From: CAZCDS01 sp964497585
Lineage (GTDB): Bacteria; Desulfobacterota; Desulfomonilia; Desulfomonilales; Desulfomonilaceae
Length of the DNA: 64,000 nt
Direction: 5' to 3'
NCBI GenBank assembly: GCA_964497585.1
Contig: CAZCDS010000007.1
Coordinates: 97,597 to 161,596, forward strand
Part shown: positions 44,190 through 53,045 of the stretch, piece after piece
Position numbering within the stretch: position 1 is the stretch's first letter
Layout: every line of letters starts with the position of its first letter
Position numbers and translations under genes: made by a program
The notes under the pieces: model-generated
What the model was told of the DNA's origin: nothing
What the model saw: the letters and a program-made list of their open reading frames with translations, nothing else
The model's database searches: none

Positions 44190-44877
44190 GTCTGCTGTCT
44201 AGCATTTCGACAGGAAAAGGTAAAGCAGGGGAAAGCCGACTGAACCCATCACCAGTGCCGGAGAGCACAGAGACCATATCAGGGCGTCTCGGTGGTCCGG
44301 GACCGGTTTCTTGCACCCTAAATTGAGCGCTCCTTATCCGCTCCAAAAAGCGTATGACTGGAACATCTGTCATTGCGAGCGGAGCGAAGCAATCTCCTTG
44401 GGTGGAAGAGCCAAAACGCGGAGATTGCGTCGTCGCTTCGCTCCTCGCAATGACATTCTGTCAAATCGCTCAACTTGGGTTGCACGAAAGAACCCCCCGG
44501 CAAACGGCGGTGAAGACGTGCCAATCAGGATTTGAGGAGACTCCTCTCCTGTTTCGTGGCTTGACACGCTTGAAAAGACCATGCTAACCGTTAAGCTTCG
44601 TGGCAAACGATCCGTTCCGGGCACGAGCAGCAACACGTCATCCTCGTCGGGATCTCTCCTTCAAGTCCCTTTCAGCCGTTGCGCTCGTGCGGGGGAGAGA
44701 GCAACGGGCTCGGCCGACTGATGCATATCCGGAGTGTCGTAGACAAGCTGTACTTCTGACAAACACAACGTTGGGTCACGTGGCGGGAGGGACCATGATG
44801 CGGGGTCAAGAGGCGAGTACCTGAGGCGTAACCTTCTGGGGAAGCTAGGAGTTTTCTGTGCCCGTTGTGTCACTGTA
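44190..44877. other. Intergenic region with palindromic repeat
   Basis: No gene is supported. It contains the 88-bp palindromic repeat at 44368-44455 and leads into the tandem-repeat zone at 44878. Confidence 0.45.
44368..44455. repeat. Palindromic interspersed repeat (88 bp)
   Basis: TGTCATTGCGAG begins and CTCGCAATGACA ends the element; the arms GGAGCGAAGCAATCTCC and GGAGATTGCGTCGTCGCTTC pair over most of their length around a short centre. This TCATTGCGAG-type repeat is familiar from many environmental bacterial genomes as a dispersed non-autonomous element. Only one copy is in the window. Confidence 0.8.
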
Positions 44878-45045
44878 GTGGAGACTTCCGTGGAATCTTC
44901 GTCTTCGTGGTGTCATCGTGCTTTGGTGGTGGAGACTTCTTTGGATCTTGAGTCTTCTCCGTGGCCTCTGTGTCTCTATGGTGGAGGCTTTCTCGGAGTC
45001 TTTGGTTTCTCGGCGTCTTCGTGACTTGGCGGTGGAAGCTTCCCA
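44878..45045. repeat. Degenerate ~51-bp tandem repeat
   Basis: GTGGAGACTTC, GTGGAGACTTC, GTGGAGGCTTTC and GTGGAAGCTTCC begin at 44878, 44929, 44981 and 45032, a 51-52-bp period, with the spacers rich in CTTCGTG/TTTGTGTCT-like words. Further single units occur at about 45150-45190 and 46460-46490 (inside the 225-bp elements) and at about 59030-59070. Confidence 0.65.
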
Positions 45046-45077
45046 GACACGTAGTTCCCGTAGTTCCGTATAGTTCC

Positions 45078-45302
45078 GGGTACACCATACCCAATTGCGC
45101 TCGGAACTCTTCTTGCTGCCTCTGCGGTTCCAAGCCTGTGAAATCTGAATCTTTTTGGAGTCTTTGTGTCTTGGTGGTTGGAACTTCTCTTAAGAGGAGA
45201 TGACGCGGGCAGGCTGAGGAAAGCGAGGGAAAGGAGTCCCGTCAGAAAACCCGCTCATGAGCCCAGATATGCCGAACTCAGGGAATTAGGTATGGTGTAC
45301 CC
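45078..45302. mobile_element. 225-bp element with terminal inverted repeats, copy A
   Basis: Bounded by GGGTACACCATACC and GGTATGGTGTACCC, a perfect 14-bp inverted repeat (16 bp with the flanking CC/GG). The interior carries a conserved block from AATTGCGCTCGGAACTCTTC to GCCCAGATATGCCGAACTCA shared with copy B. No transposase frame. Followed by repeated GGAATTC words. It looks like a MITE or other non-autonomous element. Confidence 0.75.
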
Positions 45303-45476
45303 GGAATTCTGGTGTACCCGGAATTCGCGGAATTCCGGAATTCTACGGAATTCACTGACCACCAATACGAAAGAGGCAGCCTAATGACTGTGCGAAACAT
45401 CCCGAGCCCAAGGGCCCGGAAGAGAACCATAAAACTCTGGAAAGGCTCTTCTCTGAACATGAACTGGAGATTTTCA

Positions 45477-46328
45477 ATGAAGATTCGACGAATTCCCAGA
45501 ATCTCAATGCGATCGCTGGCGGTGGCGCTAGGATTGTGTCTTGTTGTCGCGTCCGCTGTCTTGGCTCAACGGGAGAAGTGGTATGAGCTGGGCGAGCAGG
45601 CGCACAGACTTAGCCGTGAGGGGAAATATACTGAAGCAATCAGGATCGCCGAACAAGCCCTGGATGTGGCCGAGAAGACCTTTGGACCGGACAGCCCCGA
45701 AGCAGCCGACTCTCTGAACAATGTGGCATTTCTGTGTATGCGCCAGAAGAAGTATTCCGAAGCAGAGCCGCTGTTCAGGCGCTCACTGAAAATACGGGAA
45801 AAAACTCGTGGATCTGACGATCCCGGTGTAGCTTCAGCTCTAACCGCCCTGGCCCTTCTGTATGAGGGACAGGGGAGGTATTCCGAAGCAGAGCCTCTGT
45901 TCAAGCGCTCACTGAAAATACGAGAAAAACTTGGGACTGGCAATCCCGGTGTAGCTGTAGCTCTACGCGACCTGGCCGGTCTGTACAAGGCCCAGGGGAA
46001 GTATTCCGAAGCAGAGCCGCTGTACCGGCGATCACTGGCGATATCGGAAAGGGCGCTGGGACCTGACCATCCAGATTTGGCCTTCGTTCTGAACCGTCTG
46101 GCGTTGATATATATAAGGCAGAGGAAGTGTGCCGAGGCTGAGCCCTTGTTGAAACGCTCCCTCGCGATAAGGGAGAAGGTGCCGGGACCGGAGCACCCGC
46201 TCGTTGGCCGATCGCTGAGGCACCTTGCAATGGTGTACAGAAAGATGGGCAAGGCAGAAGAAGCCTCACAATTGGAGGAACGTGCAAAAAAGATCAAATC
46301 CCGATCACGAAATCATAGAGGTGAATAA
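45477..46328 (+). CDS. Exported TPR (kinesin-light-chain-like) repeat protein
   Basis: 283 residues from the ATG at 45477 (GGAG eight bases upstream), which puts a clean signal peptide at the N-terminus (MRSLAVALGLCLVVASAVLA then Q); an in-frame ATG at 45384 with AGAGG upstream would add 31 residues. Five 42-residue repeats follow, four nearly identical: YSEAEPLFRRSLKIREK, YSEAEPLFKRSLKIREK, YSEAEPLYRRSLAISER, CAEAEPLLKRSLAIREK. This is the TPR_10/TPR_12 kinesin-light-chain type. Its last repeat unit ends in a basic tail. The gene is flanked by two copies of a 225-bp element in direct orientation, suggesting it moved or duplicated as a cassette. Function: protein binding, partner unknown. Confidence 0.82.
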   Translation: MKIRRIPRISMRSLAVALGLCLVVASAVLAQREKWYELGEQAHRLSREGKYTEAIRIAEQALDVAEKTFGPDSPEAADSLNNVAFLCMRQKKYSEAEPLFRRSLKIREKTRGSDDPGVASALTALALLYEGQGRYSEAEPLFKRSLKIREKLGTGNPGVAVALRDLAGLYKAQGKYSEAEPLYRRSLAISERALGPDHPDLAFVLNRLALIYIRQRKCAEAEPLLKRSLAIREKVPGPEHPLVGRSLRHLAMVYRKMGKAEEASQLEERAKKIKSRSRNHRGE

Positions 46329-46377
46329 ACAGCTTTGCACTTGTAAGCTCCCTTGTGAGCTTCTCATGTGGCGTTAC

Positions 46378-46603
46378 GGGTACACCATACTCAATTGCGC
46401 TCGGAACTCTTCTTTCTGCCTCTGCAATTCCAAACCCGTGAAGTCTTAATCTTCCCGGTGTGTTGGCGCCTTGGTGCTTGGAACTTCTCTCAAGAGGAGA
46501 TGACGCGGGCAGGCTGAGGAAAGCGAGGGAAAGGAGTCCTGTGAGAAAACCGGCTCATGCGCCCAGATATGCCGAACTCAGGGGAATTAAGTATGGTGTA
46601 CCC
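46378..46603. mobile_element. 225-bp element with terminal inverted repeats, copy B
   Basis: Bounded by GGGTACACCATACT and AGTATGGTGTACCC, again a perfect 14-bp inverted repeat. Relative to copy A the innermost pair changed C:G to T:A on both arms at once, keeping complementarity. Interior largely identical to copy A, including GAGGAGATGACGCGGGCAGG. Same orientation as copy A. Confidence 0.75.
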
Positions 46604-46662
46604 GGAATTCGTACCCGGAATTCGCGGAATTCGGAATTCTACCCGAAATTCTCGGAATTCAC

Positions 46663-46854
46663 GAGCCGAAGCTTCAGATCCCGGCCCTTCATGCCCTCAC
46701 TGCTCCCCAGCGGATCTTCGGGATTCCCAACTTTCGATACGATGCCCTCGCCGACGGGATCAAGGAGATTCTCAGCAAGGCTGGACGAGGGAAAGCACTC
46801 CAGAAGAGAGAGGTGGGGGGGCCTCACGCCCAACTTGCGCTCTTCTTCGCCTGA
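46663..46854 (+). pseudogene. Possible 3' remnant of a protein gene
   Basis: A frame without a start codon reads IPALHALTAPQRIFGIPNFR then YDALADGIKEILSKAGRGK and ends at TGA 46852-46854. Codon use (GAC GGG ATC AAG GAG ATT CTC) looks coding. Upstream it runs into the GGAATTC repeats after copy B, as if cut by the element. Family not recognised. Confidence 0.3.
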
Positions 46855-47107
46855 TTATGTTAGGGAAACTCCAGGCAGGCAACTGATTGACGCGCGCGTG
46901 GCTTCGTGGTATTTTACAAATATACTTGTAGTACGCGGTGTCCTGTGACCGGGCGGAAAATCCGTCCGGATGGAAGGGGAGTAGTTTGTGGTTGGTTGAG
47001 GGGTGCGAAATAGGGGTTGTTCAACCATTGCCGGCCTCGCGCCGGATTGGTCCGCCGCTGACCTCCTCACGAGCGGAACTCCACGATCACAACGTCAGAG
47101 GTTGCTG

Positions 47108-48454
47108 ATGGCGACAAAGAATCTGCACGTGGGCTTCGGTGTCGGTCGACTGGAGCATGCTCAGTTTGAGACCGGCCTTCCATCGTTTCCCATGATGGAG
47201 CATGTTGTGGAAGCGCTTCCTGGGATCTATTACGATGGAACAGGTATGGGTAAGGCCAGCTTTGCCCAGTGGGTGGAGTTCACTCTGGAATTCCCCGACG
47301 AGGTCTGGGATGCCGGACCGGTCGCGGACGGAAACGTGTACCACTATCTGGGTTTTCTCGTGGAGATGGGTGCGACGCCCGCGTTTGCCGTGGAAGTCCT
47401 GTGGTTGGATGGGGTCGCGGAAGTGAACGATTTCACGCTTGTAGTGCGTGAGTCGGACTTGAATGCCCTTCGTTCGGGTTCGATCGTGTACAGCCTCACC
47501 GAGGAATTGGCCCGGGAAACGCAGGTTCGACTGCTCAATGAACGGGCCTTGATGAAGTATGATGAGAATCGCCTTGAGGAAGCCGGCGAGCTACTCGAGA
47601 GAGCGATCATGCTGAGCGGGTCCGCGAGCGCGTACCTGTTCAACAACCGGGGACTCATTCACTGGAAAAGGGGCGAAAGCGAAAAGGCGAAAGACGATTT
47701 TCGAGAATCCATTCGTCTCGACTCGAGCAACAGCGACGCACACTTCAACCTTGGGCTTGTCTATTCTGATGAATCCGACTTCGTTCAGGCTCTGCGCCAT
47801 CTGGAACGAGCCGTGGCACTCGAGCCCGGAGACAACCAGTACGTGACTGAGCTGGGTCACCTGTACCTGGATCTCGAACGGGAAAACGAAGCCCTGGAAC
47901 TCTACAGGAAGGTGCTGGCCAGCCAACCGTGCGACGCACAGATCAATTTTCACCTCGGCTACTATTTCTTGTACAAGAGGAATAGGCCGCGAAAAGCTGC
48001 CCGGTACTTCTCCAAAGGGCTGGAAACCAGGCCAGGGGACCAGTGCGCGCTCGTTGATCTGGCGGTTGCACACTGGATTCTCGGGCACAAACACAAGTCC
48101 CAGGGAATTCAACGGCAACTGCACAAGCACTCCTCTCTGATGCCGTATACGGTGAGCCGGCTGGTGTACCTCTCCATGGAGACCGGAGATTACGAAGGTG
48201 CTCTTGAGTACTACGAACGCGCGCTGAATCACAATGAACCGTTTGAACCCGAATGGCTCCACTATCATGCGGCTCTGGCCTACGCTAAGAGCGGCAGGCA
48301 GGAGGAGGCCCTGCAGACCCTGAGCCTGGCTCTGGAAAGCGGGGACCGGGCCATTGTTGAACATGCAATGGGAGAAAAAGCGCTGCGCCGACTGACGGAA
48401 ACCTCCGCGTTCAAGAAACTGGTCCGACTTCACAAGCAACGGGGCTCAAAGTAG
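47108..48454 (+). CDS. Cytoplasmic TPR protein with an uncharacterised N-terminal domain
   Basis: 448 residues from the ATG at 47108 (AGAGG upstream); the frame continues upstream to 47003 but with low protein character. Residues ~1-130 form a beta-rich domain of unknown family (LHVGFGVGRLEHAQFETGLP; HYLGFLVEMGATPAFAVEVL). The rest is about eight TPR units (ALMKYDENRLEEAGELLERA; RHLERAVALEPGDNQYV; YEGALEYYERALNHNEPFEP). No signal peptide or membrane helix. It lies 227 bp upstream of, and on the same strand as, the large Ser/Thr kinase gene, so it could be its scaffold or substrate; that is inference. Confidence 0.8.
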   Translation: MATKNLHVGFGVGRLEHAQFETGLPSFPMMEHVVEALPGIYYDGTGMGKASFAQWVEFTLEFPDEVWDAGPVADGNVYHYLGFLVEMGATPAFAVEVLWLDGVAEVNDFTLVVRESDLNALRSGSIVYSLTEELARETQVRLLNERALMKYDENRLEEAGELLERAIMLSGSASAYLFNNRGLIHWKRGESEKAKDDFRESIRLDSSNSDAHFNLGLVYSDESDFVQALRHLERAVALEPGDNQYVTELGHLYLDLERENEALELYRKVLASQPCDAQINFHLGYYFLYKRNRPRKAARYFSKGLETRPGDQCALVDLAVAHWILGHKHKSQGIQRQLHKHSSLMPYTVSRLVYLSMETGDYEGALEYYERALNHNEPFEPEWLHYHAALAYAKSGRQEEALQTLSLALESGDRAIVEHAMGEKALRRLTETSAFKKLVRLHKQRGSK

Positions 48455-48681
48455 GAAACTGGAAAGGTATTTGCCCCTCCAGTCAGTTTACCATGGAATT
48501 TCCCACGTTATTTGTTTTGCATCTGCGCACGCGGGAATAGTGTGATTGGGATCCGGCCCGGGGCTGCAGCCACCTACGACGAAGCTCTGTGAGCAAGCGT
48601 TGCAGCTCAGAAGAGCCATTCCTCCAATCGTCTTGTGGACGCACAACGGACAATCCTCATCGTAGCCAGGACTTGATAAAG

Positions 48682-50856
48682 ATGGCACAGGAAGCCCAAT
48701 CCCTTCGGGAAGACCTTTACCGAGTTGTTCACCACTACGCGGAGCTGGCCGAGCTGGCGCAGAAAGGTGAGGTCGATCCGATGGGAGAGATCGGGCGCAT
48801 TCTTCGCAACCGATTGCCCTACTTGCTCCTTGTAATCAGGGACGTACTCCCCGAACTTGAACGAGAGACGATGACGTACTTCGAGGTCCTGTACCACATA
48901 GTCAGGGCCGCTCAGAAGTTTCCCGATCAGGCTGTGCTCATACAGAGTCGTCAGGAAATCGAGAAGATCGAAGCCGGCGCCGGGATATTCACCTTCGCGG
49001 TCAAGTGGATAAGATCGGAGGATCAGCTTCGCCCCTCCTCCAAGGCAGTTGATCAGATTCGCCGGACACTGGCCCAACTCAATACCAAGTACAGGGAGCG
49101 TTATGCCCCTGACGATGACGATACAGCCACGCTCATTCCCCATTTCCTGCGGGAGGATGAAGGCGAATCCGAAGAAGCCCGTCTGTTGCGAGTGGCCGAT
49201 CTGGTTCGCCGAGCCGTTCTGGAGTTGTTCAGACTGACACTGGAGACGCAGCCCTCCCGATGGGCCGCTCTGTTTGGCAAGAAATCCGACAGGGAACTTG
49301 AAGCCGACCTGATGATGCTCGTGCGATTCCTCTTCCGGTGCGGCTTCACCGTGGACAGAATTGCCTCGGGCTATTACCGGGACGCCTTGTCGGACTTCCT
49401 CCACGAAAAGATCCTCGACAGCCTGATTGAAGGCGCCAAGACCATTGATACGCTCCAAGGTGTGTCGTCCCACCTGGCCACGATCTCGGTCATGGATTTC
49501 GGGAGCTTCTTTGAGCTGGTCAGTGACTACAGGTACGTGGGTGACCCCAAGGAAATCGCTAAACACGTCAAGGGAATGAAAACCAGGAATCGGCGCGGCG
49601 CGGCGCTTCTCAAGAAACTCTCAGATCTCCACACCCTTTATGGCGAGAAGGCTGGCAGCAGACTGGCACAGAAGTTCCTTGCGTATCGCTACCACGCAGC
49701 CTTTGGAGACTATCACGGCATTCGCCGACAAGCCGACCCTCGAGGCAGTCGAGCCGTCGAGCTCTACAAACCGGTCGTCGACCGCGAAGCTATGGAGAAG
49801 CGTACCCAGGACGATCTTCAGGAAAGCGGCCGATTTTTCAGCTCAAAGACCAGAGACGAGATGGCCTCCCTCATCAGACTGATTATGGACTCTCTGGAAA
49901 ACCCAGAGAAAGTGAGGGGAACAAAGGTCAAAGTCCTCGGAGACATCTCCTCCGGCGCGATGGGCAAGGTCAGCATCGGGATATTCCGGGGCCAGATAGT
50001 GGCCCTCAAGACGGTCAAGAGTCAGATGTCCGCGGCGTTCGGGGATCCGGTGACGCTCTTGAATTACGAAGCCAAGATGCATTCCAGGGTCCAGGCGCCG
50101 GATCAGCACCCCTATATTGTGGACTACTACGGACTCGTTGAGCAAGGTGACGAGAAACTCCTCATCAATTCGTACCATCCCAATGATAATCTGACTCAAT
50201 TGGTGGAGAAGAACTGGACGGCGAAATTCAAGCCCCCTCTGTCAACGCAGAGCTACCTCACCCTGGCCACCCTGGAAGTGGTGATCGATCAGCTCCTGGA
50301 GTGCCTGGCAAGGTTCCGGGCGAGAGGCATCGTTCATAGGGATTTGAAGACCGACAACGTACTCTATATGGTCGATGAGAATGAAAACGTCAATCGGATC
50401 AAGGTCATAGATTTCGGTGTATCGCTTGCGGTTGGGGCCGATCTGATCGAGGACGTCTTTCGGGGCAAAGTCGTCGGTACGTTCTCGTACATGGCGCCGG
50501 AGCAGGTCAGGGGAAAGAGTTGTTTTGAGTCTGACCTCTACAGTGTCGGCGCCATCATCACGGTGATGCTCACCGGCAAGTTGCCCATGGTCTTCCCGAA
50601 GGTGGTAAGCCGCCAGGATCTGGCAAAGCAGATCAAGAGAGTAGAAGGCGAGCCAAGGCCAAGGCTGGTCACACTTAACCCGCGACTCCAGAAGGACAGA
50701 GTTCTCCACGAACTTGCCGAAGTCACCGAGTCCATGCTGGCACTGGATCCATTAGCGAGACCGAGCATCGAGCAGGCAAGCCAGGAATACAAAAAAGTAT
50801 TCGACCGTCTCGGGCGAAACAAGTCCTCCGTGAGTGTCTTCTACCACCGAGGATAG
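48682..50856 (+). CDS. Large Ser/Thr protein kinase with uncharacterised N-terminal region
   Basis: 724 residues from the ATG at 48682; a GTG at 48589 is in frame but the extra 31 residues are cysteine-rich and unlikely. Residues ~1-410 are all-helical, charged and of unknown family. The Hanks-type kinase domain occupies ~410-715: glycine loop GDISSGAMGKVSIG, VALKTVK lysine, catalytic Asp554 in IVHRDLKTDNVL, DFG Asp577 in VIDFGVSLAVG, and FSYMAPEQ. All catalytic residues are present. No transmembrane segment, so not a PASTA or membrane receptor kinase. It follows the TPR gene on the same strand. Substrates unknown. Confidence 0.88.
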   Translation: MAQEAQSLREDLYRVVHHYAELAELAQKGEVDPMGEIGRILRNRLPYLLLVIRDVLPELERETMTYFEVLYHIVRAAQKFPDQAVLIQSRQEIEKIEAGAGIFTFAVKWIRSEDQLRPSSKAVDQIRRTLAQLNTKYRERYAPDDDDTATLIPHFLREDEGESEEARLLRVADLVRRAVLELFRLTLETQPSRWAALFGKKSDRELEADLMMLVRFLFRCGFTVDRIASGYYRDALSDFLHEKILDSLIEGAKTIDTLQGVSSHLATISVMDFGSFFELVSDYRYVGDPKEIAKHVKGMKTRNRRGAALLKKLSDLHTLYGEKAGSRLAQKFLAYRYHAAFGDYHGIRRQADPRGSRAVELYKPVVDREAMEKRTQDDLQESGRFFSSKTRDEMASLIRLIMDSLENPEKVRGTKVKVLGDISSGAMGKVSIGIFRGQIVALKTVKSQMSAAFGDPVTLLNYEAKMHSRVQAPDQHPYIVDYYGLVEQGDEKLLINSYHPNDNLTQLVEKNWTAKFKPPLSTQSYLTLATLEVVIDQLLECLARFRARGIVHRDLKTDNVLYMVDENENVNRIKVIDFGVSLAVGADLIEDVFRGKVVGTFSYMAPEQVRGKSCFESDLYSVGAIITVMLTGKLPMVFPKVVSRQDLAKQIKRVEGEPRPRLVTLNPRLQKDRVLHELAEVTESMLALDPLARPSIEQASQEYKKVFDRLGRNKSSVSVFYHRG

Positions 50857-50976
50857 GGGCGCAGCTACCTGCTTTTCCGCCCATCGGTATAGCAACGTTT
50901 TCTGAGGGGCCGGGCACGATAGGGAAGAAAGGCTGCGCCACAAAGGCCCTCCCCCGTCAACTCTTGCGGCGAAATC

Positions 50977-52956
50977 TCATCCTGTGCACAGATCTTTTTC
51001 GATTTCTTCAAGTTGGAGTTGCAGCTCTTCCCAGCGGGTCTCCAGTTCCTGGATTTCCTTTGTGAGAGTCGGTTCCTCTGCGATGAGGGGGAGGATAAGG
51101 TCCCTGTTTTCATAGTTCTTCGGGTCGGACATGATCGTCTGAATCTCTCTTCGGCGCAACTCTTTGCTCCGGAGTTTCTCTTCAACTCGTTCGATCTCGC
51201 CGACGATGGGGGTTCGCCGCTTCGAAAGTGCCTTGCGTGCCTCGGCTTCGCGGCGCTTGCGCTCTTTTCGGGCAGGTCTCGCCGGCTGCGCCGGATTGTC
51301 TTTGCCGGCGGCCGGGAGGGCCTCTTCAACCTGATCAGCCTGCTCGCATTCTTCAAGTCGCTTCTTGTACTCGTAGTCCCCGTAATTGCCTATGTAGTAT
51401 TCCGCGTGGCCGTCCCGAATCTCGAGAATACCGGTGCAGATCTCGTCCATGAGCCTCCGGTCGTGCGTTATCAACAGCAGCGTTCCTTCGAAGGTCTTGA
51501 GAGCCTGTTCGAGGACCTGGCAGGCCGGGATGTCAAGGTGGTTGGTCGGTTCGTCCAGGAGGAGCAGATTAGGGGGCGCCACAAGCATCTTCACGAGAGC
51601 GAGCCGGCTCTTTTCCCCTCCCGAGAGCACTTTCACTTTCTTGAATACGTCGTCTCCGGAAAAGAGAAACGCGCCGAGAATGTTCCGAACCTCGCCCTCC
51701 CTCATGCCCGGCGCAGGGAGCGCGGCCTCCTGGAGCACGGTGTTGTCCGAGCTGAGGTTTTCCCACTGATGCTGTGCGAAATAGCCGGGCTTGACATTAT
51801 GGCCGTACTTCATCGAGCCGCCGTCGTAGTCGATGGTGCCGGAAACGATCTTCATCAGAGTCGATTTCCCTGCCCCGTTGGGCCCGACCAGACCGATTCG
51901 CTCCCCACGTTCCATCACCAGATCGAGCCCGTCATAGACGGTGTTCCGGTCGTATCGTTTCACCAGGGCCTTGATCTCGAGCACTCGTCGACCCGAGGCC
52001 GGCGGCTCGGGAAAAGAGAACTTGAGGGTCCTCTGCTGTCGTGGAGGCTCGACCTGTTCCATCTTCTCCAGCATCTTGATTCTGCTCTGGACGCGGCTGG
52101 CCGTACGGGCTTTGACTCTGTTCTGATCTATGAACTTTTGGATGTGTTTTCTCTTCTCCTGCTGACTCCTGTACGATGCGAGCAATACCTGTTCCTGCAT
52201 CTGTCGGTTCTTTTCGTACTGATCATAGTTGCCCGTATACGCGGTTACTTTTCCCCGGTCGACCTCGACGATTTTCTTCACCAGTCGATTGAGGAATGCT
52301 CGATCGTGCGACACGAGAACTAGCGCGCCCTTGAAGCCGGACAGGTACTGCTCCACCCAGAGTAGACTCTCCAGGTCCAAATGGTTTGTGGGTTCGTCCA
52401 GGAGCAGCGCGTCCGGTTCCGCGAGGAGGATCTTGGCGAGCGTGACTCTCATCCTCCAGCCCCCGGAGAATTCCTTCCAGGGCCGCGAGGCGTCCCGGGG
52501 GTCGAATCCAAGGCCCTGAAGAACTTTGAGCGCCCGGGACTCAAGGGAATAGCCGTCATAGCGCTCGAATTCGTGCTGCAGAAGCCCATGCTCTTCGAGG
52601 ATCGCTTCCGTTTGCCCGCTCTCCTCGGAGAGCGACTCCATTTTCATCTCCAGTGACTTGAGCCGGTCCCTGATCTCGCTCAGTTCATCGGCAACATCCA
52701 TTACCTCCTCGAGAATAGGTCGATCAAGGCCTTCGATCTGCTCCTGAAGAAGCACTCCGATCCGAACCCGTTTCTCGACGGAAACATCGCCCTCGTCCGG
52801 GGTCACCGTTCCTGCCATCATGCCGAGAATGGTCGATTTGCCGGCCCCGTTAGGCCCTACAATTCCCACGCTATCGCCCCGGTGCACGCTTATATTTACA
52901 TCTTGCAGAAGCGGCTTGCCGTCGAAATATTTTGCTACTTGGCTGAGGAAGATCAA
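50977..52956 (-). CDS. ABC-F family ATP-binding protein
   Basis: 659 residues with two ABC domains and no membrane segments. First domain: Walker A GIVGPNGAGKSTILGMM, signature FSGGWRMRVTLAKILL, Walker B ALLLDEPTNHLDLES. Second: GLVGPNGAGKSTLMKIV, LSGGEKSRLALVKMLV, LLLLDEPTNHLDIPA. The inter-domain linker (RQMQEQVLLASYRSQQEKRK) is the P-site tRNA-interaction motif region of ABC-F proteins. A C-terminal coiled coil (PIVGEIERVEEKLRSKELRR) resembles YheS/Uup-type members. ABC-F proteins act on ribosomes, rescuing stalled complexes or protecting from antibiotics; the subtype cannot be set here. Confidence 0.92.
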   Translation of the reverse strand: MIFLSQVAKYFDGKPLLQDVNISVHRGDSVGIVGPNGAGKSTILGMMAGTVTPDEGDVSVEKRVRIGVLLQEQIEGLDRPILEEVMDVADELSEIRDRLKSLEMKMESLSEESGQTEAILEEHGLLQHEFERYDGYSLESRALKVLQGLGFDPRDASRPWKEFSGGWRMRVTLAKILLAEPDALLLDEPTNHLDLESLLWVEQYLSGFKGALVLVSHDRAFLNRLVKKIVEVDRGKVTAYTGNYDQYEKNRQMQEQVLLASYRSQQEKRKHIQKFIDQNRVKARTASRVQSRIKMLEKMEQVEPPRQQRTLKFSFPEPPASGRRVLEIKALVKRYDRNTVYDGLDLVMERGERIGLVGPNGAGKSTLMKIVSGTIDYDGGSMKYGHNVKPGYFAQHQWENLSSDNTVLQEAALPAPGMREGEVRNILGAFLFSGDDVFKKVKVLSGGEKSRLALVKMLVAPPNLLLLDEPTNHLDIPACQVLEQALKTFEGTLLLITHDRRLMDEICTGILEIRDGHAEYYIGNYGDYEYKKRLEECEQADQVEEALPAAGKDNPAQPARPARKERKRREAEARKALSKRRTPIVGEIERVEEKLRSKELRRREIQTIMSDPKNYENRDLILPLIAEEPTLTKEIQELETRWEELQLQLEEIEKDLCTG

Positions 52957-53045
52957 ATATCAACTCCCTGTGAATGGATTCCGGCTCCCGGTTGGCGCTG
53001 GGTACCGCTGCCGGCCTGCACGGCCTGTCCACACTGCACGTTCGG

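Noticed and set aside
45300..45355. Repeated GGAATTC words that could suggest a CRISPR or satellite array
   Set aside because: Units are 7-15 bp, irregularly spaced and without spacers or cas genes; they belong to the flank of the 225-bp elements.
46460..46948. 162-residue plus-strand frame over element B
   Set aside because: Runs through the repeat element and its flank in a frame with no conserved protein; low-complexity Arg/Ser composition.
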